A program made the translations under genes and the position numbers. A DNA stretch of 51,655 nucleotides from Gemmatimonadota bacterium (lineage in GTDB: Bacteria > Gemmatimonadota > Gemmatimonadetes > Gemmatimonadales > Gemmatimonadaceae), in the NCBI GenBank assembly GCA_026387915.1, contig JAPLKS010000011.1:161145-212799 (forward strand), read 5' to 3'. Below, in pieces: positions 1-8,750 of the stretch. The stretch's first letter is position 1; each line of letters begins with the position of its first letter. The notes under the pieces were generated by a model. The model was not told where the DNA came from, made no database searches, and was given only the letters and a program-made list of their open reading frames with translations.

Positions 1-1098
1 AACGAAGAACGCGTCATTGTACGCACGATCGAAAGTTTGCTCGCGCAGGACTACGCGGGGCCGTTCGAGATTGTCGTGGTGGACGACGGATCACCCGACC
101 GAACATTCGAAGTGGCTCGTGACGCGTTTGCGCTGGAATCGCGCGTACGGGTGATGCGTAAAGAAAACGGCGGCAAGTCGAGCGCCTTGAATGTCGGCAT
201 CGCGCACACGCAGGCAGATATCGTCGTGTGTCTCGACGCCGACACAGAGTTCGAGGCGCACACGGTGTCAGCGCTCGTCGCCCCGCTCATCAACCCAACG
301 ATGGGCGCCGTCGCCGGCAACGCGAAGGTTGGCAACCGCGTGAACCTTGTGACGCGCTGGCAAGCGCTCGAGTACATCACGTCGCAAAACCTCGACCGGC
401 GCGCCTTCGCCCTGCTCGACTGCATCACGGTGATCCCCGGTGCCGTTGGCGCGTGGCGCCGGAGCGCCGTGCTCGAAGCGGGCGGCTTCACCAACGACAC
501 CCTCGCCGAGGATCAGGATCTCACGATTCGCATCCGCCGGCTTGGCCACACAATTGGCTACGCGGAAGACGCGATTGCCTGGACCGAAGCACCGGACACA
601 CTCGGCGCACTCGCCAAGCAACGCTTCCGGTGGTCGTTCGGCACGTTGCAGTGTGCCTGGAAGCATCGCGATGCCCTGCTCCGCACGCGCTACGGGACGC
701 TCGGCTGGGTGGCGCTCCCCAACACCTGGCTGTTCCAACTGCTGCTCGCCGCGCTCTCACCGCTCGCGGATCTCGTGTTTGTCTGGTCGCTGCTCAACGT
801 GTGGCTCACGTGGCGCGTGCATGGCGAGCACTACGCGCTCACCGATCTCCGCCAGTTGATGCTCTACTACGGCGTGTTTGTGATCGTGGACTGGCTCGCG
901 GCGCTTATTGCGTTCGTGATGGAGCCAGACGAAGAAGCCGGGCTGTCGTGGCTCATCATGCTCCAACGTTTCGTCTACCGCCAGCTTATGTACTCAGTGG
1001 TGTGGCGTAGCATCATTGCCGCCGTCAAAGGCGGTGTCGTCGGCTGGGGCAAGCTCGATCGAAAGGCCACCGTGATCCGTCCAACGACAGCGCCCTAG
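1..1098 (+). CDS. Family 2 membrane glycosyltransferase, 5' end missing
   Basis: This is the C-terminal 365 residues of a processive-type GT2 glycosyltransferase. The frame is open from base 1 (it reads NEERVIVRTIES), so the start lies before the window. Visible motifs are VVVDDGS near residue 26, a DADTEFE metal/sugar-nucleotide site near residue 80, the acid EDQDLTIRI near residue 170 and QRFRW near residue 205, the order seen in PgaC/BcsA-like enzymes. Hydrophobic segments in the last 130 residues look like membrane helices. It probably transfers a nucleotide sugar onto a growing polysaccharide at the inner membrane. The acceptor cannot be told from sequence. It converges on the HIT gene. 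Confidence 0.85.
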   Translation, partial: NEERVIVRTIESLLAQDYAGPFEIVVVDDGSPDRTFEVARDAFALESRVRVMRKENGGKSSALNVGIAHTQADIVVCLDADTEFEAHTVSALVAPLINPTMGAVAGNAKVGNRVNLVTRWQALEYITSQNLDRRAFALLDCITVIPGAVGAWRRSAVLEAGGFTNDTLAEDQDLTIRIRRLGHTIGYAEDAIAWTEAPDTLGALAKQRFRWSFGTLQCAWKHRDALLRTRYGTLGWVALPNTWLFQLLLAALSPLADLVFVWSLLNVWLTWRVHGEHYALTDLRQLMLYYGVFVIVDWLAALIAFVMEPDEEAGLSWLIMLQRFVYRQLMYSVVWRSIIAAVKGGVVGWGKLDRKATVIRPTTAP

Positions 1099-1113
1099 CG
1101 TTCGCTCGACAGC

Positions 1114-1177
1114 GGCGCCGTGACTCGTCAACGGCGCCCAGGACACTCGACATCGCGGCGCACAACTACTGCGCCGC
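1114..1177. terminator. Two adjacent hairpins between convergent genes
   Basis: The 89-bp gap between the glycosyltransferase and the convergent HIT gene holds two perfect 8-bp stems: GGCGCCGT/ACGGCGCC at 1114-1138 and GCGGCGCA/TGCGCCGC at 1155-1177. Neither has a good T-run, so a terminator role is only suggested by position. Confidence 0.3.
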
Positions 1178-1187
1178 ACGTGTCAGG

Positions 1188-1529
1188 TCAGCCCGGCGGC
1201 CAGTGCATGGCGCGACCGCCCATTACGTGCATGTGGAGATGCATCACCGTCTGTCCGCCATCTCCTCCGGTGTTCATCACCGCACGCCATCCACCATCGG
1301 CAATCCCCTCAGCGGCCGCCACTTCGCGCGCCAGTACGCCCATGGCGCCGAGCACCGCGCCATCCGTTAGGGCATTCAGCGACTCCACGTGCGTGCGCGG
1401 CATGACCAGCACATGCACCGGTGCCTTGGGGTTAATGTCGCGAATCGCAATCGCGCTCGCATTCTCGGCGATGATCGTCGCGGGAATTTCGCCGCGTGCA
1501 ATGCGGCAGAAGAGGCAACTCTCAGGCAT
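1188..1529 (-). CDS. HIT family (histidine triad) nucleotide-binding protein
   Basis: A 113-residue protein with the histidine triad HLHMHVMGG near its C-terminus, in the position that carries the catalytic histidine of HINT-type phosphoramidases. The N-terminal CLFCRIARGEIPA and the RDINPKAPVHVLVMP segment are typical of the HINT branch. The family hydrolyses nucleoside phosphoramidates or related nucleotides; the physiological substrate is usually unknown. The ATG at 1529 is chosen because it gives the canonical start MPESCLFC; the frame is open further upstream but only inside rsmE. It overlaps the end of rsmE by 8 bp and is the last gene of the hemW-hrcA-dnaJ-prmA-rsmE unit. Confidence 0.93.
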   Translation of the reverse strand: MPESCLFCRIARGEIPATIIAENASAIAIRDINPKAPVHVLVMPRTHVESLNALTDGAVLGAMGVLAREVAAAEGIADGGWRAVMNTGGDGGQTVMHLHMHVMGGRAMHWPPG

Positions 1530-2319
1530 CCGAACGCTCCACCGCGGCCGCGGATGATGGTTGCGCCGACACATCGAGCGCCGCGCGCACCACCGCGAGC
1601 CCGGCCACGGCTGCGGTTTCAAAACGAAGTACCGTACGTCCAAGCGTCACCGCGCGGAAACCTGACCCAACAAGCAATTGCAGTTCGGCGGATTCGAGTC
1701 CGCCCTCCGGGCCCACCACAACCGTCACCGGCACGACACCACCCTCAGGCACCGCGCGGCGCGCGTCGGTGAGCAACGCGTCGAGCACCGGGACAACAGC
1801 GGCACCACTGCCGTCGAGCACGAGCCGCACACCACCTGGCGTCGCGGCAATCGCGTTCTCCAGCGTCGCTTCCGGATACAGCTGCGGCAGCCACGCACCA
1901 CGAGACTGCTCCAACGCGGATGACATGCGCGCCGTCACCTTTTGGTGGAAGACGGTGCCCTCGCCGCGCGGTGTGACCGAGCGCGAGCGCTTGAACATCA
2001 CCGGACGCCAACTCGTAGCGCCGAGTTCGGCCATTTTTTCGGCGAGCCACAACATGCGGTCGCGGTCGGCAATCGGGACCACCACATGCACCGGCGGAAG
2101 CGCATCCGCGTACACCGCCGTCTCGACGTGCACCGACGCATTGCGCTTGGCCAATCGCACCAAGGTCCCGGTGCCAGAGGCACCAAGGCCATCGAGCAGT
2201 TGTACCGGCGCGCCCACATCGAGGCGCAACACGCGCATATGATGCGCCGCGTCCTCGCCGAGCGTGAGCGTCTCGCCCACCACGATCGCCTCGGGCGCGA
2301 GAAAGGTCGGCACGCTCAC
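1522..2319 (-). CDS. rsmE: 16S rRNA m3U1498 methyltransferase RsmE
   Basis: A 265-residue SPOUT-class methyltransferase that N3-methylates U1498 of 16S rRNA. The C-terminal knot motifs are clear: VVVGPEGGLESAEL and TLGRTVLRFETAAV. The N-terminal PUA-like part contains HHMRVLRLDVG, and MLWLAEKMAELGATSW is conserved in the family. An ATG lies 36 bp upstream, but the GTG at 2319 gives the usual short N-terminus (SVPTFLAPEAIVVGE) and forms a GTGA overlap with the prmA stop, so I take it as the start. The prmA-rsmE pairing is the same as in Bacillus. Confidence 0.95.
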   Translation of the reverse strand: MSVPTFLAPEAIVVGETLTLGEDAAHHMRVLRLDVGAPVQLLDGLGASGTGTLVRLAKRNASVHVETAVYADALPPVHVVVPIADRDRMLWLAEKMAELGATSWRPVMFKRSRSVTPRGEGTVFHQKVTARMSSALEQSRGAWLPQLYPEATLENAIAATPGGVRLVLDGSGAAVVPVLDALLTDARRAVPEGGVVPVTVVVGPEGGLESAELQLLVGSGFRAVTLGRTVLRFETAAVAGLAVVRAALDVSAQPSSAAAVERSDA

Positions 2320-3158
2320 CCGTGCGCTCGCCGCGCAACGGTCACCGACCACCACTGCTCTTCCGCGTCCTCCGCGCGCACCACCCAGCCACCCGCATCC
2401 AATGCCGCGAGCATCATCTCGCGTTCCTCACCAAGAATGCCACTCAAGATGGCGACGCCGTCTGGGGCGAGTGACGCCGCAATGACGGGAAGCAACTCCA
2501 GCAACACCGACGAAATAATATTCGCGAGTACCACACGCACCGGCGCAAACAACGGGAGAAACACCGCGGCATCGCCCTCGAGCACCGAGACGCGCCCCAC
2601 CACATGGTTGCGCACGACATTTTCTTCGGCGTTGCCAATGGCGTCGGCGTCCAGTTCGATGGCCGCGACGCGCATAGCGCCGAGCTTCGCGGCCGCAATC
2701 GAGAGCACCGCACTCCCCGCGCCAAGATCGGCCACCGTGTCGCCGGACCGGATCTCCGCCTGCATCAACCGCACGACGCCGCGCGTGGTGGGATGCTCGC
2801 CGGTACCAAAGGCCATCGCGGGCTCAATGACGATGGTCGTCGCCGGATCAAACTGATCCGCGAGCCACGGGGGCGTCACCGTGAGTGAGCCGAGCTGGTG
2901 CGAGACAATGCGCTCACGCATCATCGCCGTCCAATCGACCGGCGGCACGAGTCCGGTCTCGACGGCGGCGTCCGCATCGGCGGCACGCACGGCGACGAGA
3001 AACGGATCGATCGGTGCCGCCGGTTCCAGATGGGTCACGAGCCAATCACCATCTTCGTGCAGTCCCTGAGCGCCGGACGCGAAGAGCGCGACACTCACGG
3101 CGTCACGCAGATCAACATTTGACGGCCGGACCGCGAGACGAATCCAAGAGCCGGTCAT
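2316..3158 (-). CDS. prmA: Ribosomal protein L11 methyltransferase PrmA
   Basis: A 280-residue SAM-dependent methyltransferase that trimethylates lysines and the N-terminus of ribosomal protein L11. The SAM-binding motif VADLGAGSAVLSIAAAKLGA lies mid-protein, preceded by the family motif AMAFGTGEHPTTRGVVRLM and followed by LANIISSVLLELLP. The start at 3158 (MTGSWIRLAV) is preferred over an in-frame ATG 30 bp upstream because GAGG lies 6 nt before it. The gene is downstream of dnaJ, separated by a region filled with a 15-bp tandem repeat, and its stop overlaps rsmE. Confidence 0.95.
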   Translation of the reverse strand: MTGSWIRLAVRPSNVDLRDAVSVALFASGAQGLHEDGDWLVTHLEPAAPIDPFLVAVRAADADAAVETGLVPPVDWTAMMRERIVSHQLGSLTVTPPWLADQFDPATTIVIEPAMAFGTGEHPTTRGVVRLMQAEIRSGDTVADLGAGSAVLSIAAAKLGAMRVAAIELDADAIGNAEENVVRNHVVGRVSVLEGDAAVFLPLFAPVRVVLANIISSVLLELLPVIAASLAPDGVAILSGILGEEREMMLAALDAGGWVVRAEDAEEQWWSVTVARRAHG

Positions 3159-3190
3159 CGGGTGCCTCGGCGACCCGTCGTACCACACGC

Positions 3191-3275
3191 GTTCACGCGC
3201 TGAGTGTTCACGCGCTGAGTGTTCACGCGCTGAGTGTTCACGCGCTGAGTGTTCACGCGCTGAGTGTTCACGCGC
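3191..3275. repeat. 15-bp tandem repeat, five full copies plus a partial
   Basis: The unit GTTCACGCGCTGAGT (plus strand) is repeated perfectly at 3191-3205, 3206-3220, 3221-3235, 3236-3250 and 3251-3265, followed by a 10-bp partial copy. The array begins inside the dnaJ stop codon (3268-3270) and occupies most of the dnaJ-prmA gap. On the minus strand one frame would read as VNTQR repeats, but that frame overlaps dnaJ out of phase and is not a plausible gene. Confidence 0.97.
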
Positions 3276-4413
3276 CGATCGCTTCTTTCATGCGCGCCCA
3301 AAATCCTTTTTCGCGCGTCGCCGGCGGCGCCTGCGTCACTTTGGCGAGCGCAGCGGTAAGCTGCTCTTCCGCTTCGGAGAGTTCCGACGGTGTCCACACC
3401 TGCACGCGTACATGCAGATCACCCACGCCACTCGCGTTCAGGCGCGGCAAACCCTTTCCGCGCAACACAAACACATGGCCGCTTTGTGTCCCCGCGGGCA
3501 CGCGCAGCGAGTGCGGGGCATTCACGCCGGGCACTTCGATTTCAGCGCCGAGCACCACCTGCGGATAGGTGACCAACGCTTCGGTGTAGAGATCCTCCCC
3601 GTCGCGTTCAAACCGCTCGTCGTCCTGTACCTCAAAGACAACGATCACATCGCCGCGCGGTCCTCCGCGTGCACCCGAGTTCCCAACGCCGCGCATCTGC
3701 ATGTACTGCCCTGTTGCGACGCCAGCCGGAATCTTCACCGGAATGGCGTGATCGCCGCGCTGACGCCCTTCACCGCGACAGTTCTTGCACGGCGACGCGA
3801 TCATCACGCCCTCTCCCCCGCAGGTCGGACAGGGTGCGACGCTCACAAAATTTCCAAAGAAGCTGCGTTGCGCGCGACGCACTTCGCCGACCCCCGCACA
3901 CGTCGTGCACTGCGCCGGCTTGCTGCCCGCTTCCGCACCACTCCCACTGCACCGATCGCACGGGTCTAGCAACTTCAGCTTGAGCGACTTCGTGACGCCA
4001 AGCGCCACTTCCTCAAGCGTCAGCTTGACCTCCACCTTGGTATCGGCTCCGCCACGTGGACCCGCGTGCGAACGACCGCCACCGCCGCCAGCGCCGCCGA
4101 AGAGGTCGCCCAACCCAAAGTCGCGCATGAAAATATTGAGCGCTTCGGAGAGATCGACATGGTGGTACTGCCCACCACCCGCTCCCCCAGCGCCCTTGAG
4201 CCCCGCCTCGCCGTAGCGATCGTACGCGGCGCGCTTCTGCGGATCGCGCAGCACGTCGTACGCCTCGGTGATTTCCTTGAAGCGCTCCTCTGCTTCTTTG
4301 GCACCACCGTTCCGGTCCGGGTGAAACTGCATCGCCAAGCGGCGATACGATTGTTTGATATCATCGTCCGAGGCCGATCGTTCGACGCTCAGAATGGAAT
4401 AAAAATCGTTCAC
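3268..4413 (-). CDS. dnaJ: Chaperone protein DnaJ (Hsp40)
   Basis: A 381-residue type I J-protein, the co-chaperone that stimulates DnaK ATPase activity. It has an N-terminal J domain with the HPD motif (MQFHPDRNG, near residue 33), a Gly-rich linker at about residues 75-120, four zinc-finger repeats ([32 protein letters not shown]) and a C-terminal substrate-binding domain. Length is normal. It begins with GTG at 4413, which overlaps the hrcA stop as GTGA, so the two are translationally coupled. Neither dnaK nor grpE is next to it. Its stop codon lies inside the 15-bp repeat array. Confidence 0.97.
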   Translation of the reverse strand: MNDFYSILSVERSASDDDIKQSYRRLAMQFHPDRNGGAKEAEERFKEITEAYDVLRDPQKRAAYDRYGEAGLKGAGGAGGGQYHHVDLSEALNIFMRDFGLGDLFGGAGGGGGRSHAGPRGGADTKVEVKLTLEEVALGVTKSLKLKLLDPCDRCSGSGAEAGSKPAQCTTCAGVGEVRRAQRSFFGNFVSVAPCPTCGGEGVMIASPCKNCRGEGRQRGDHAIPVKIPAGVATGQYMQMRGVGNSGARGGPRGDVIVVFEVQDDERFERDGEDLYTEALVTYPQVVLGAEIEVPGVNAPHSLRVPAGTQSGHVFVLRGKGLPRLNASGVGDLHVRVQVWTPSELSEAEEQLTAALAKVTQAPPATREKGFWARMKEAIGA

Positions 4414-5453
4414 GCAAGCAACTCCGTAACCAACGACGACGTATGCGACACGAGCGCGATCACCTTGTCGTACGGCATACGCGTCGGCCCGATCACTCCA
4501 ATCACGCCAGACAATCCGCCGGCGCGGTACTCCGCGGTCACCACCGTCAGCCCACCGGGCAACGGCGCGCCGTTCTCATTTCCAATTGTGATCTGCACAC
4601 CCGCACTGGTTTGCCGATTGCGGAGCAACGAGGCCAACTCCACGCGCGTGTCTGTCAACTCGATAATGCGACGCATTCCCTCGCCGCTCGCAAACTCGGG
4701 CTTGTCCGCCAAGAAGGCGGCCTGCCCCAGCACCAACGTCTCACGATCATCGGCCGCGGGCACATCGAACAAGGAATCGCGTTCCTGCACGAAGATGTTC
4801 ATCAACTCTGTGGAGGGAGCGCCCATCGTCGCATCGCGCAGCCGCTCGCCCAACGAGGAGCGAATCGCCGCCAAGCTGAGCCCACCGAGGCGTTCATTGA
4901 GCACCAACTGCACCTCGGCGACCGCATCGTCGGCAATTGCGCCGGCGACTTCAATGAAGATCGTCCGCACGGTGCCGCCACGTAACGTGAGGACGAGAAT
5001 CAGCTTGGCACTCGTCAGCCGCACGATGTCGAGCTTCTCGAGTATCGTCTCTTCGAGCCGCGGTCCGAGGGCGACGCCCAACTCTTGCGTGAGCACCCCG
5101 AGACTTTGTGCCGCGCGTCGCAAGATCGATTCGATGGCGGAACCACCCGCGAGAATCTCCTGCTGCAATCGGTCACGGTGCACACGGTCAAACGCGGGCA
5201 GGCGCATCAGTTCGTCCACGTACAGCCGATAGGCCTTTTCCGTGGGAACGCGCCCTGCTGATGTATGCGGATGGAAGAGATAGCCCTTCTCTTCCAGATC
5301 ACTCATGGTGTTGCGGATCGTGGCCGGCGACACACCCAGCCCGAACCGGCGCGAGATGGTGCGCGAGCCACTTGGCTCCGCTGTCTCCACATAAGAGCGG
5401 ATAACCGCCTCAAGCACTTGGCGTTCGCGATCGTTTAGCTCTTGAGACGTCAT
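4410..5453 (-). CDS. hrcA: Heat-inducible transcription repressor HrcA
   Basis: A 347-residue HrcA repressor. The N-terminal winged helix carries [20 protein letters not shown] and [18 protein letters not shown], which are nearly invariant in the family. The C-terminal part is the GAF-like/dimerisation domain. HrcA normally binds CIRCE inverted repeats upstream of chaperone operons and needs GroEL for activity. I find no CIRCE (TTAGCACTC-N9-GAGTGCTAA) in the 13 bp between hemW and hrcA or in the AT-rich region before hemW, so its targets probably lie elsewhere. It is coupled to dnaJ by a GTGA overlap. Confidence 0.97.
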   Translation of the reverse strand: MTSQELNDRERQVLEAVIRSYVETAEPSGSRTISRRFGLGVSPATIRNTMSDLEEKGYLFHPHTSAGRVPTEKAYRLYVDELMRLPAFDRVHRDRLQQEILAGGSAIESILRRAAQSLGVLTQELGVALGPRLEETILEKLDIVRLTSAKLILVLTLRGGTVRTIFIEVAGAIADDAVAEVQLVLNERLGGLSLAAIRSSLGERLRDATMGAPSTELMNIFVQERDSLFDVPAADDRETLVLGQAAFLADKPEFASGEGMRRIIELTDTRVELASLLRNRQTSAGVQITIGNENGAPLPGGLTVVTAEYRAGGLSGVIGVIGPTRMPYDKVIALVSHTSSLVTELLA

Positions 5454-5466
5454 AAGTCTAATGATA

Positions 5467-6591
5467 CTAACGACTTCGGGCCGCAGTCAAGGCGGCGGCG
5501 AGCGTATCGAGCCGCAGCCAGCCCTCCGTAGTCATATAGATGTGGCCGCCTCGGCGTAACGCCCACCCCTCGCGCTCCCAAACCGCGAGCACCGCAGCAT
5601 CATCGGAATGCTCCGGTAGCCCGCGCGAAGTGCGGAGTCCCAGGTAGACCTCCTCCGCCACGATCTGATCGGCGGCAAGCGTCTCTACACCCTCAATTGG
5701 GTCCGTTCCGGCGAGCGCATGTTGCAGCCAGTGGGAGTAGGCGCGGTCATTCCAGCGGCGCGAGGTGCCGTCAAAGGAGTGCGCGGAAGGCCCGATGCCG
5801 AGGTATGGCACCCGCCGCCAGTAGGCGGAGTTGTGACGGCTTTCGTGCCCCGGCAGGCCAAAATTCGACACTTCGTAATGGTCGAAACCAGCGCTCCCGA
5901 GGGTTCGAGAGGCCTCCAAAAACTCCTCAGCGTAGCGCTCGTCGGGGGCGAGCGTGACCTCCCCTCGCGCCTGCCAGCGGCCTAGGGGAGTATGCGGTTC
6001 GACGGTCAGACCGTAGAGCGAGATGTGGGTCGGATTGAGGGCGAGCGCCTGTTCAAGGTCGCTGGTCCAGTCGCGCTTGAGTTCGCCTGGGAGTGAAAAG
6101 ATCAGGTCGAGCGATATATCGTTGATTCCCGCAGCTCGGAGCTTCTTGAAGGCCTGGCGCACCATTTCCGAACTGTGGCCGCGGTGCATCCATGTGAGCA
6201 CGGACTGGTCGAAAGACTGGACGCCAAGGGATACCCGGTTCACGCCAGCACCGGTCATGGCGGCGATCAAGGCATCGTCGTGTAGCTCCTCTGGGTTCGC
6301 CTCAACGGTGATCTCAGCGTCTGGCGATATATCGAAGGATTGAGACCGGAGCTCACGAAAGAGGGCCGTGATTCCCGACGCTCCCAGCTTGGTGGGGGTG
6401 CCGCCGCCAATATAGAGGGTGCTCAGCGGCCCTACCGGAGCCGATTTGAGGCGAGCTGAGAGCTCAGCCGAAATGGCGCTGACGTACTCGCTGACCGGAA
6501 CCTGGCTTCGGACGGCTATGGAAAAATCACAATACGAGCAGCGTCTGCTACAAAACGGGACGTGGACGTAGAGGTGGCGAGTTTCGGTCAT
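5467..6591 (-). CDS. hemW: Radical SAM heme chaperone HemW
   Basis: A 374-residue radical SAM protein of the HemW (formerly HemN-like) family. Near the N-terminus HVPFCSRRCSYCDFS supplies the CxxxCxxC that binds the 4Fe-4S cluster, followed by LYIGGGTPTKL and EVNPEEL-type segments (here TVEANPEELHDD). The extra cysteine next to CxxC found in true oxygen-independent coproporphyrinogen oxidase HemN is absent, which fits HemW, a heme-transfer protein to respiratory enzymes. It is the first gene of the hemW-hrcA-dnaJ-prmA-rsmE-HIT unit and lies 13 bp before hrcA. Confidence 0.93.
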   Translation of the reverse strand: MTETRHLYVHVPFCSRRCSYCDFSIAVRSQVPVSEYVSAISAELSARLKSAPVGPLSTLYIGGGTPTKLGASGITALFRELRSQSFDISPDAEITVEANPEELHDDALIAAMTGAGVNRVSLGVQSFDQSVLTWMHRGHSSEMVRQAFKKLRAAGINDISLDLIFSLPGELKRDWTSDLEQALALNPTHISLYGLTVEPHTPLGRWQARGEVTLAPDERYAEEFLEASRTLGSAGFDHYEVSNFGLPGHESRHNSAYWRRVPYLGIGPSAHSFDGTSRRWNDRAYSHWLQHALAGTDPIEGVETLAADQIVAEEVYLGLRTSRGLPEHSDDAAVLAVWEREGWALRRGGHIYMTTEGWLRLDTLAAALTAARSR

Positions 6592-6780
6592 GAGGGCATG
6601 AAAGTGTTCGGTACTCGCCAGTTGATCTACCGTGGCGCGAAGGCCCGGAACGCTAGAATCCAGCGGCTGATAATGACTTAAAGTAAATACTCAAACTATT
6701 ACAGAGCAACGAATAACAGATTTTCACTAAAGTTATTTGTCGCAATACACTCAACGCCTCGAAAATCGTTTCGGCAACTT
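6592..6780 (-). promoter_or_regulatory. AT-rich gap before hemW with a weak promoter candidate
   Basis: This 189-bp gap is far more AT-rich than its surroundings. On the minus strand TTGAGT (6689-6694) and TATCAG (6667-6672) are spaced by 16 bp, which would put the start of transcription about 70 nt before hemW. The boxes match the sigma-70 consensus only partly, and other AT-rich hexamers nearby would do as well. No CIRCE element was found. Confidence 0.35.
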
Positions 6781-7713
6781 TCACCGCCCCAACTTTTCGA
6801 CTCCGCCGTCGTGACCAACCGACTCCGCGCCCGACCTTGACACCAAACCGGATGTGGATAACTGCCTTTTGGCAATCATTCCAGCGTCGTTTCCATACAC
6901 AAGCCCGAGCAGCTCAAGGCGACTCACAATTTCCATCGCCTGCCGAACAGACAGCCCAAGCCGATACGCCAAACCTTCCGGGCTGCTCTCCCCTTCGGCC
7001 AGCGCCTCCCATACCCTCCCCTCTTGATACCCGAGCGCAGGGCCAGCAGCAACCGGTGGAGGGAGCTCCCCAAACAGCGACAGGGCGTCCTCAACCGAGG
7101 CGATGAACTGCGCCCCGTCGCGGAGCAACAGGTTGCACCCCGCACTTCGCGGGACATCAATCGGCCCCGGAACGGCGGCAACCGTTCGCCCCAAATCGAG
7201 GGCCTGCGAGGCGGTATTGACCGCCCCTGACTTGAACGGAGCCTCTACCACGATCGTGACCTGGGCCAGCGCGGCAATGATCCGGTTCCGGCGCGGGAAG
7301 CATCCTGGGCCGGCTCGAGTCCCTGGTTCGAACTCCGACACCACCAGTCCACCGGCCACAATGGCCTCGTGGAGGGCCCGGTTACCGGCTGGATAGGGCA
7401 CGTCCGCCCCTGTTCCGAGCACGGCGATCGTGGCGCCCCCAGCCTCCAGCGCGGCCCGATGGGCCGCCGAATCGATCCCCCTCGCCATCCCACTCACCAC
7501 CCCAACCCCAGCCACGACAAACGCGCGCGCCAGCTCTTCGGCCACCCGCAGACCGTAGGGCGAGGCATCCCGCGTCCCCACGATCGCCACCAGTCGCTCT
7601 GGCGACCGGTCGAGCAATGCCACGTCACCAAGTGCGTAGATAGGATCCGGCGGGTGGTGCAGGTCATCCAGCGAGGCGGGATACTGCGGGGCGCCACGCC
7701 GGAGGATGATCAT
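6781..7713 (-). CDS. dprA: DNA processing protein DprA
   Basis: A 310-residue DprA (Smf) protein, the loader of RecA onto incoming single-stranded DNA during natural transformation. The Rossmann-like core shows VAIVGTRDASPYG, GVVSGMARGIDSAAH, AVLGTGADVPYPAGN, FPRRNRIIAALA and VVEAPFKSGAVNTA in the family order. The C-terminus (EGESSPEGLAYRLGLSVRQAMEIVSRLELLGLV) is the winged-helix domain. It is a few bases downstream of obgE, so probably co-transcribed. Presence of dprA and pilT in the same window suggests competence is possible, but no com pilin genes are visible here. Confidence 0.95.
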   Translation of the reverse strand: MIILRRGAPQYPASLDDLHHPPDPIYALGDVALLDRSPERLVAIVGTRDASPYGLRVAEELARAFVVAGVGVVSGMARGIDSAAHRAALEAGGATIAVLGTGADVPYPAGNRALHEAIVAGGLVVSEFEPGTRAGPGCFPRRNRIIAALAQVTIVVEAPFKSGAVNTASQALDLGRTVAAVPGPIDVPRSAGCNLLLRDGAQFIASVEDALSLFGELPPPVAAGPALGYQEGRVWEALAEGESSPEGLAYRLGLSVRQAMEIVSRLELLGLVYGNDAGMIAKRQLSTSGLVSRSGAESVGHDGGVEKLGR

Positions 7714-7717
7714 TGGG

Positions 7718-8740
7718 TCAGGGAGCGAAGGGGTCGCGGACCGTACTCGCCTGCTCGGCTTTCTTCAGATCGAGGATCTTCCGCCACCAGGCATCCTTCA
7801 GCTCGTCGAGCCCCATGCGCCCCGCACCAGACACGGAGGTCACCGAAAAGGCCCCCTCCGTCACGATCTCGGGCACATACTGCTCGCCGAACAAATCCAG
7901 CTTCGTGAATACCACGCAGTGCGGTTTGGCCGCCAGTTCCGCCGAATACTGGTGAATCTCATTCCGAAGCTGGTCGTACTCCGCCTGCACATCCATGGCA
8001 TCAATGGGAATCAGGAAGGCCAGCACCCGCGTGCGCTCAATGTGCCGCAGGAACTGTAGCCCGAGCCCCTTCCCCTCATGCGCCCCTTCAATAATTCCGG
8101 GGATGTCCGCGACCACAAAGGTGCGGCGATCGCTCAACTGCACGACGCCCAAATTTGGCGACAGCGTGGTAAACGGATAATCGGCGATTTTGGGGCGCGC
8201 CGCCGAGATGACCGAGAGCAGCGTCGATTTGCCCGCGTTGGGCTGCCCAACCAATCCAATGTCGGCAATCAGCTTGAGCTCAAGCTCCAGCATGCGGAGC
8301 TGTCCTTCCTCACCCGGCTGCCACTCGCGCGGCGACTGATGCGTTGCGGTTGCGAAGAACGAATTGCCCTTGCCCCCGCGCCCGCCCTTGGCCACCACCA
8401 CTTCATCGCCGTTCAGGAGAATCTCGCCGATGATCTCGCCGGTCTCCGTGTCTTTGATAATCGTGCCGGGCGGCACAGGCAGCACGACGGATTCACCAGA
8501 GCGCCCCGTCTTGTTGGCGCCCATACCGTGCTCGCCACGTTCGGCTTCCCAATGGTCGCGGTACTTGTAGTCGAGCAGTGTGGCGAGGTTGTGATCACCG
8601 CGCACGATGACGTCACCGCCGTGGCCGCCTTCGCCACCATCGGGACCGCCCATGGGCTCTCGCCACTCTCGGCGGAACGAGGTACAACCGGAGCCGCCGG
8701 TACCGGCGGTCACACGTACTACGACGCGATCAATGAACAT
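7718..8740 (-). CDS. obgE: GTPase Obg/CgtA
   Basis: A 340-residue Obg GTPase involved in 50S ribosomal subunit maturation and stress control. The N-terminal Obg fold is Gly-rich (GGPDGGEGGHGGDVIVRG, residues 30-50; AKGGRGGKGNSFFATATHQ). The G domain has G1 GQPNAGKST, G3 DIPGIIEGAHEGKGLG and G4 FTKLD. The start ATG at 8740 (MFIDRVVVRVTAG) is canonical; an upstream extension of the same frame lies inside the preceding gene and is not conserved. The Lys/Pro-rich C-terminal extension of some Obg proteins is absent. Confidence 0.96.
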   Translation of the reverse strand: MFIDRVVVRVTAGTGGSGCTSFRREWREPMGGPDGGEGGHGGDVIVRGDHNLATLLDYKYRDHWEAERGEHGMGANKTGRSGESVVLPVPPGTIIKDTETGEIIGEILLNGDEVVVAKGGRGGKGNSFFATATHQSPREWQPGEEGQLRMLELELKLIADIGLVGQPNAGKSTLLSVISAARPKIADYPFTTLSPNLGVVQLSDRRTFVVADIPGIIEGAHEGKGLGLQFLRHIERTRVLAFLIPIDAMDVQAEYDQLRNEIHQYSAELAAKPHCVVFTKLDLFGEQYVPEIVTEGAFSVTSVSGAGRMGLDELKDAWWRKILDLKKAEQASTVRDPFAP

Positions 8741-8750
8741 TGAACTAAAG

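Noticed and set aside
3191-3275. CRISPR array
   Set aside because: The copies are contiguous with no spacers and the unit is only 15 bp; no cas genes are present.
3155-3397. A small frame encoding VNTQR pentapeptide repeats
   Set aside because: It lies out of phase with dnaJ and prmA and only reflects the 15-bp DNA repeat; no start context or conserved partner.
5454-6780. CIRCE operator for HrcA
   Set aside because: No TTAGCACTC-N9-GAGTGCTAA or close variant was found before hrcA or hemW.
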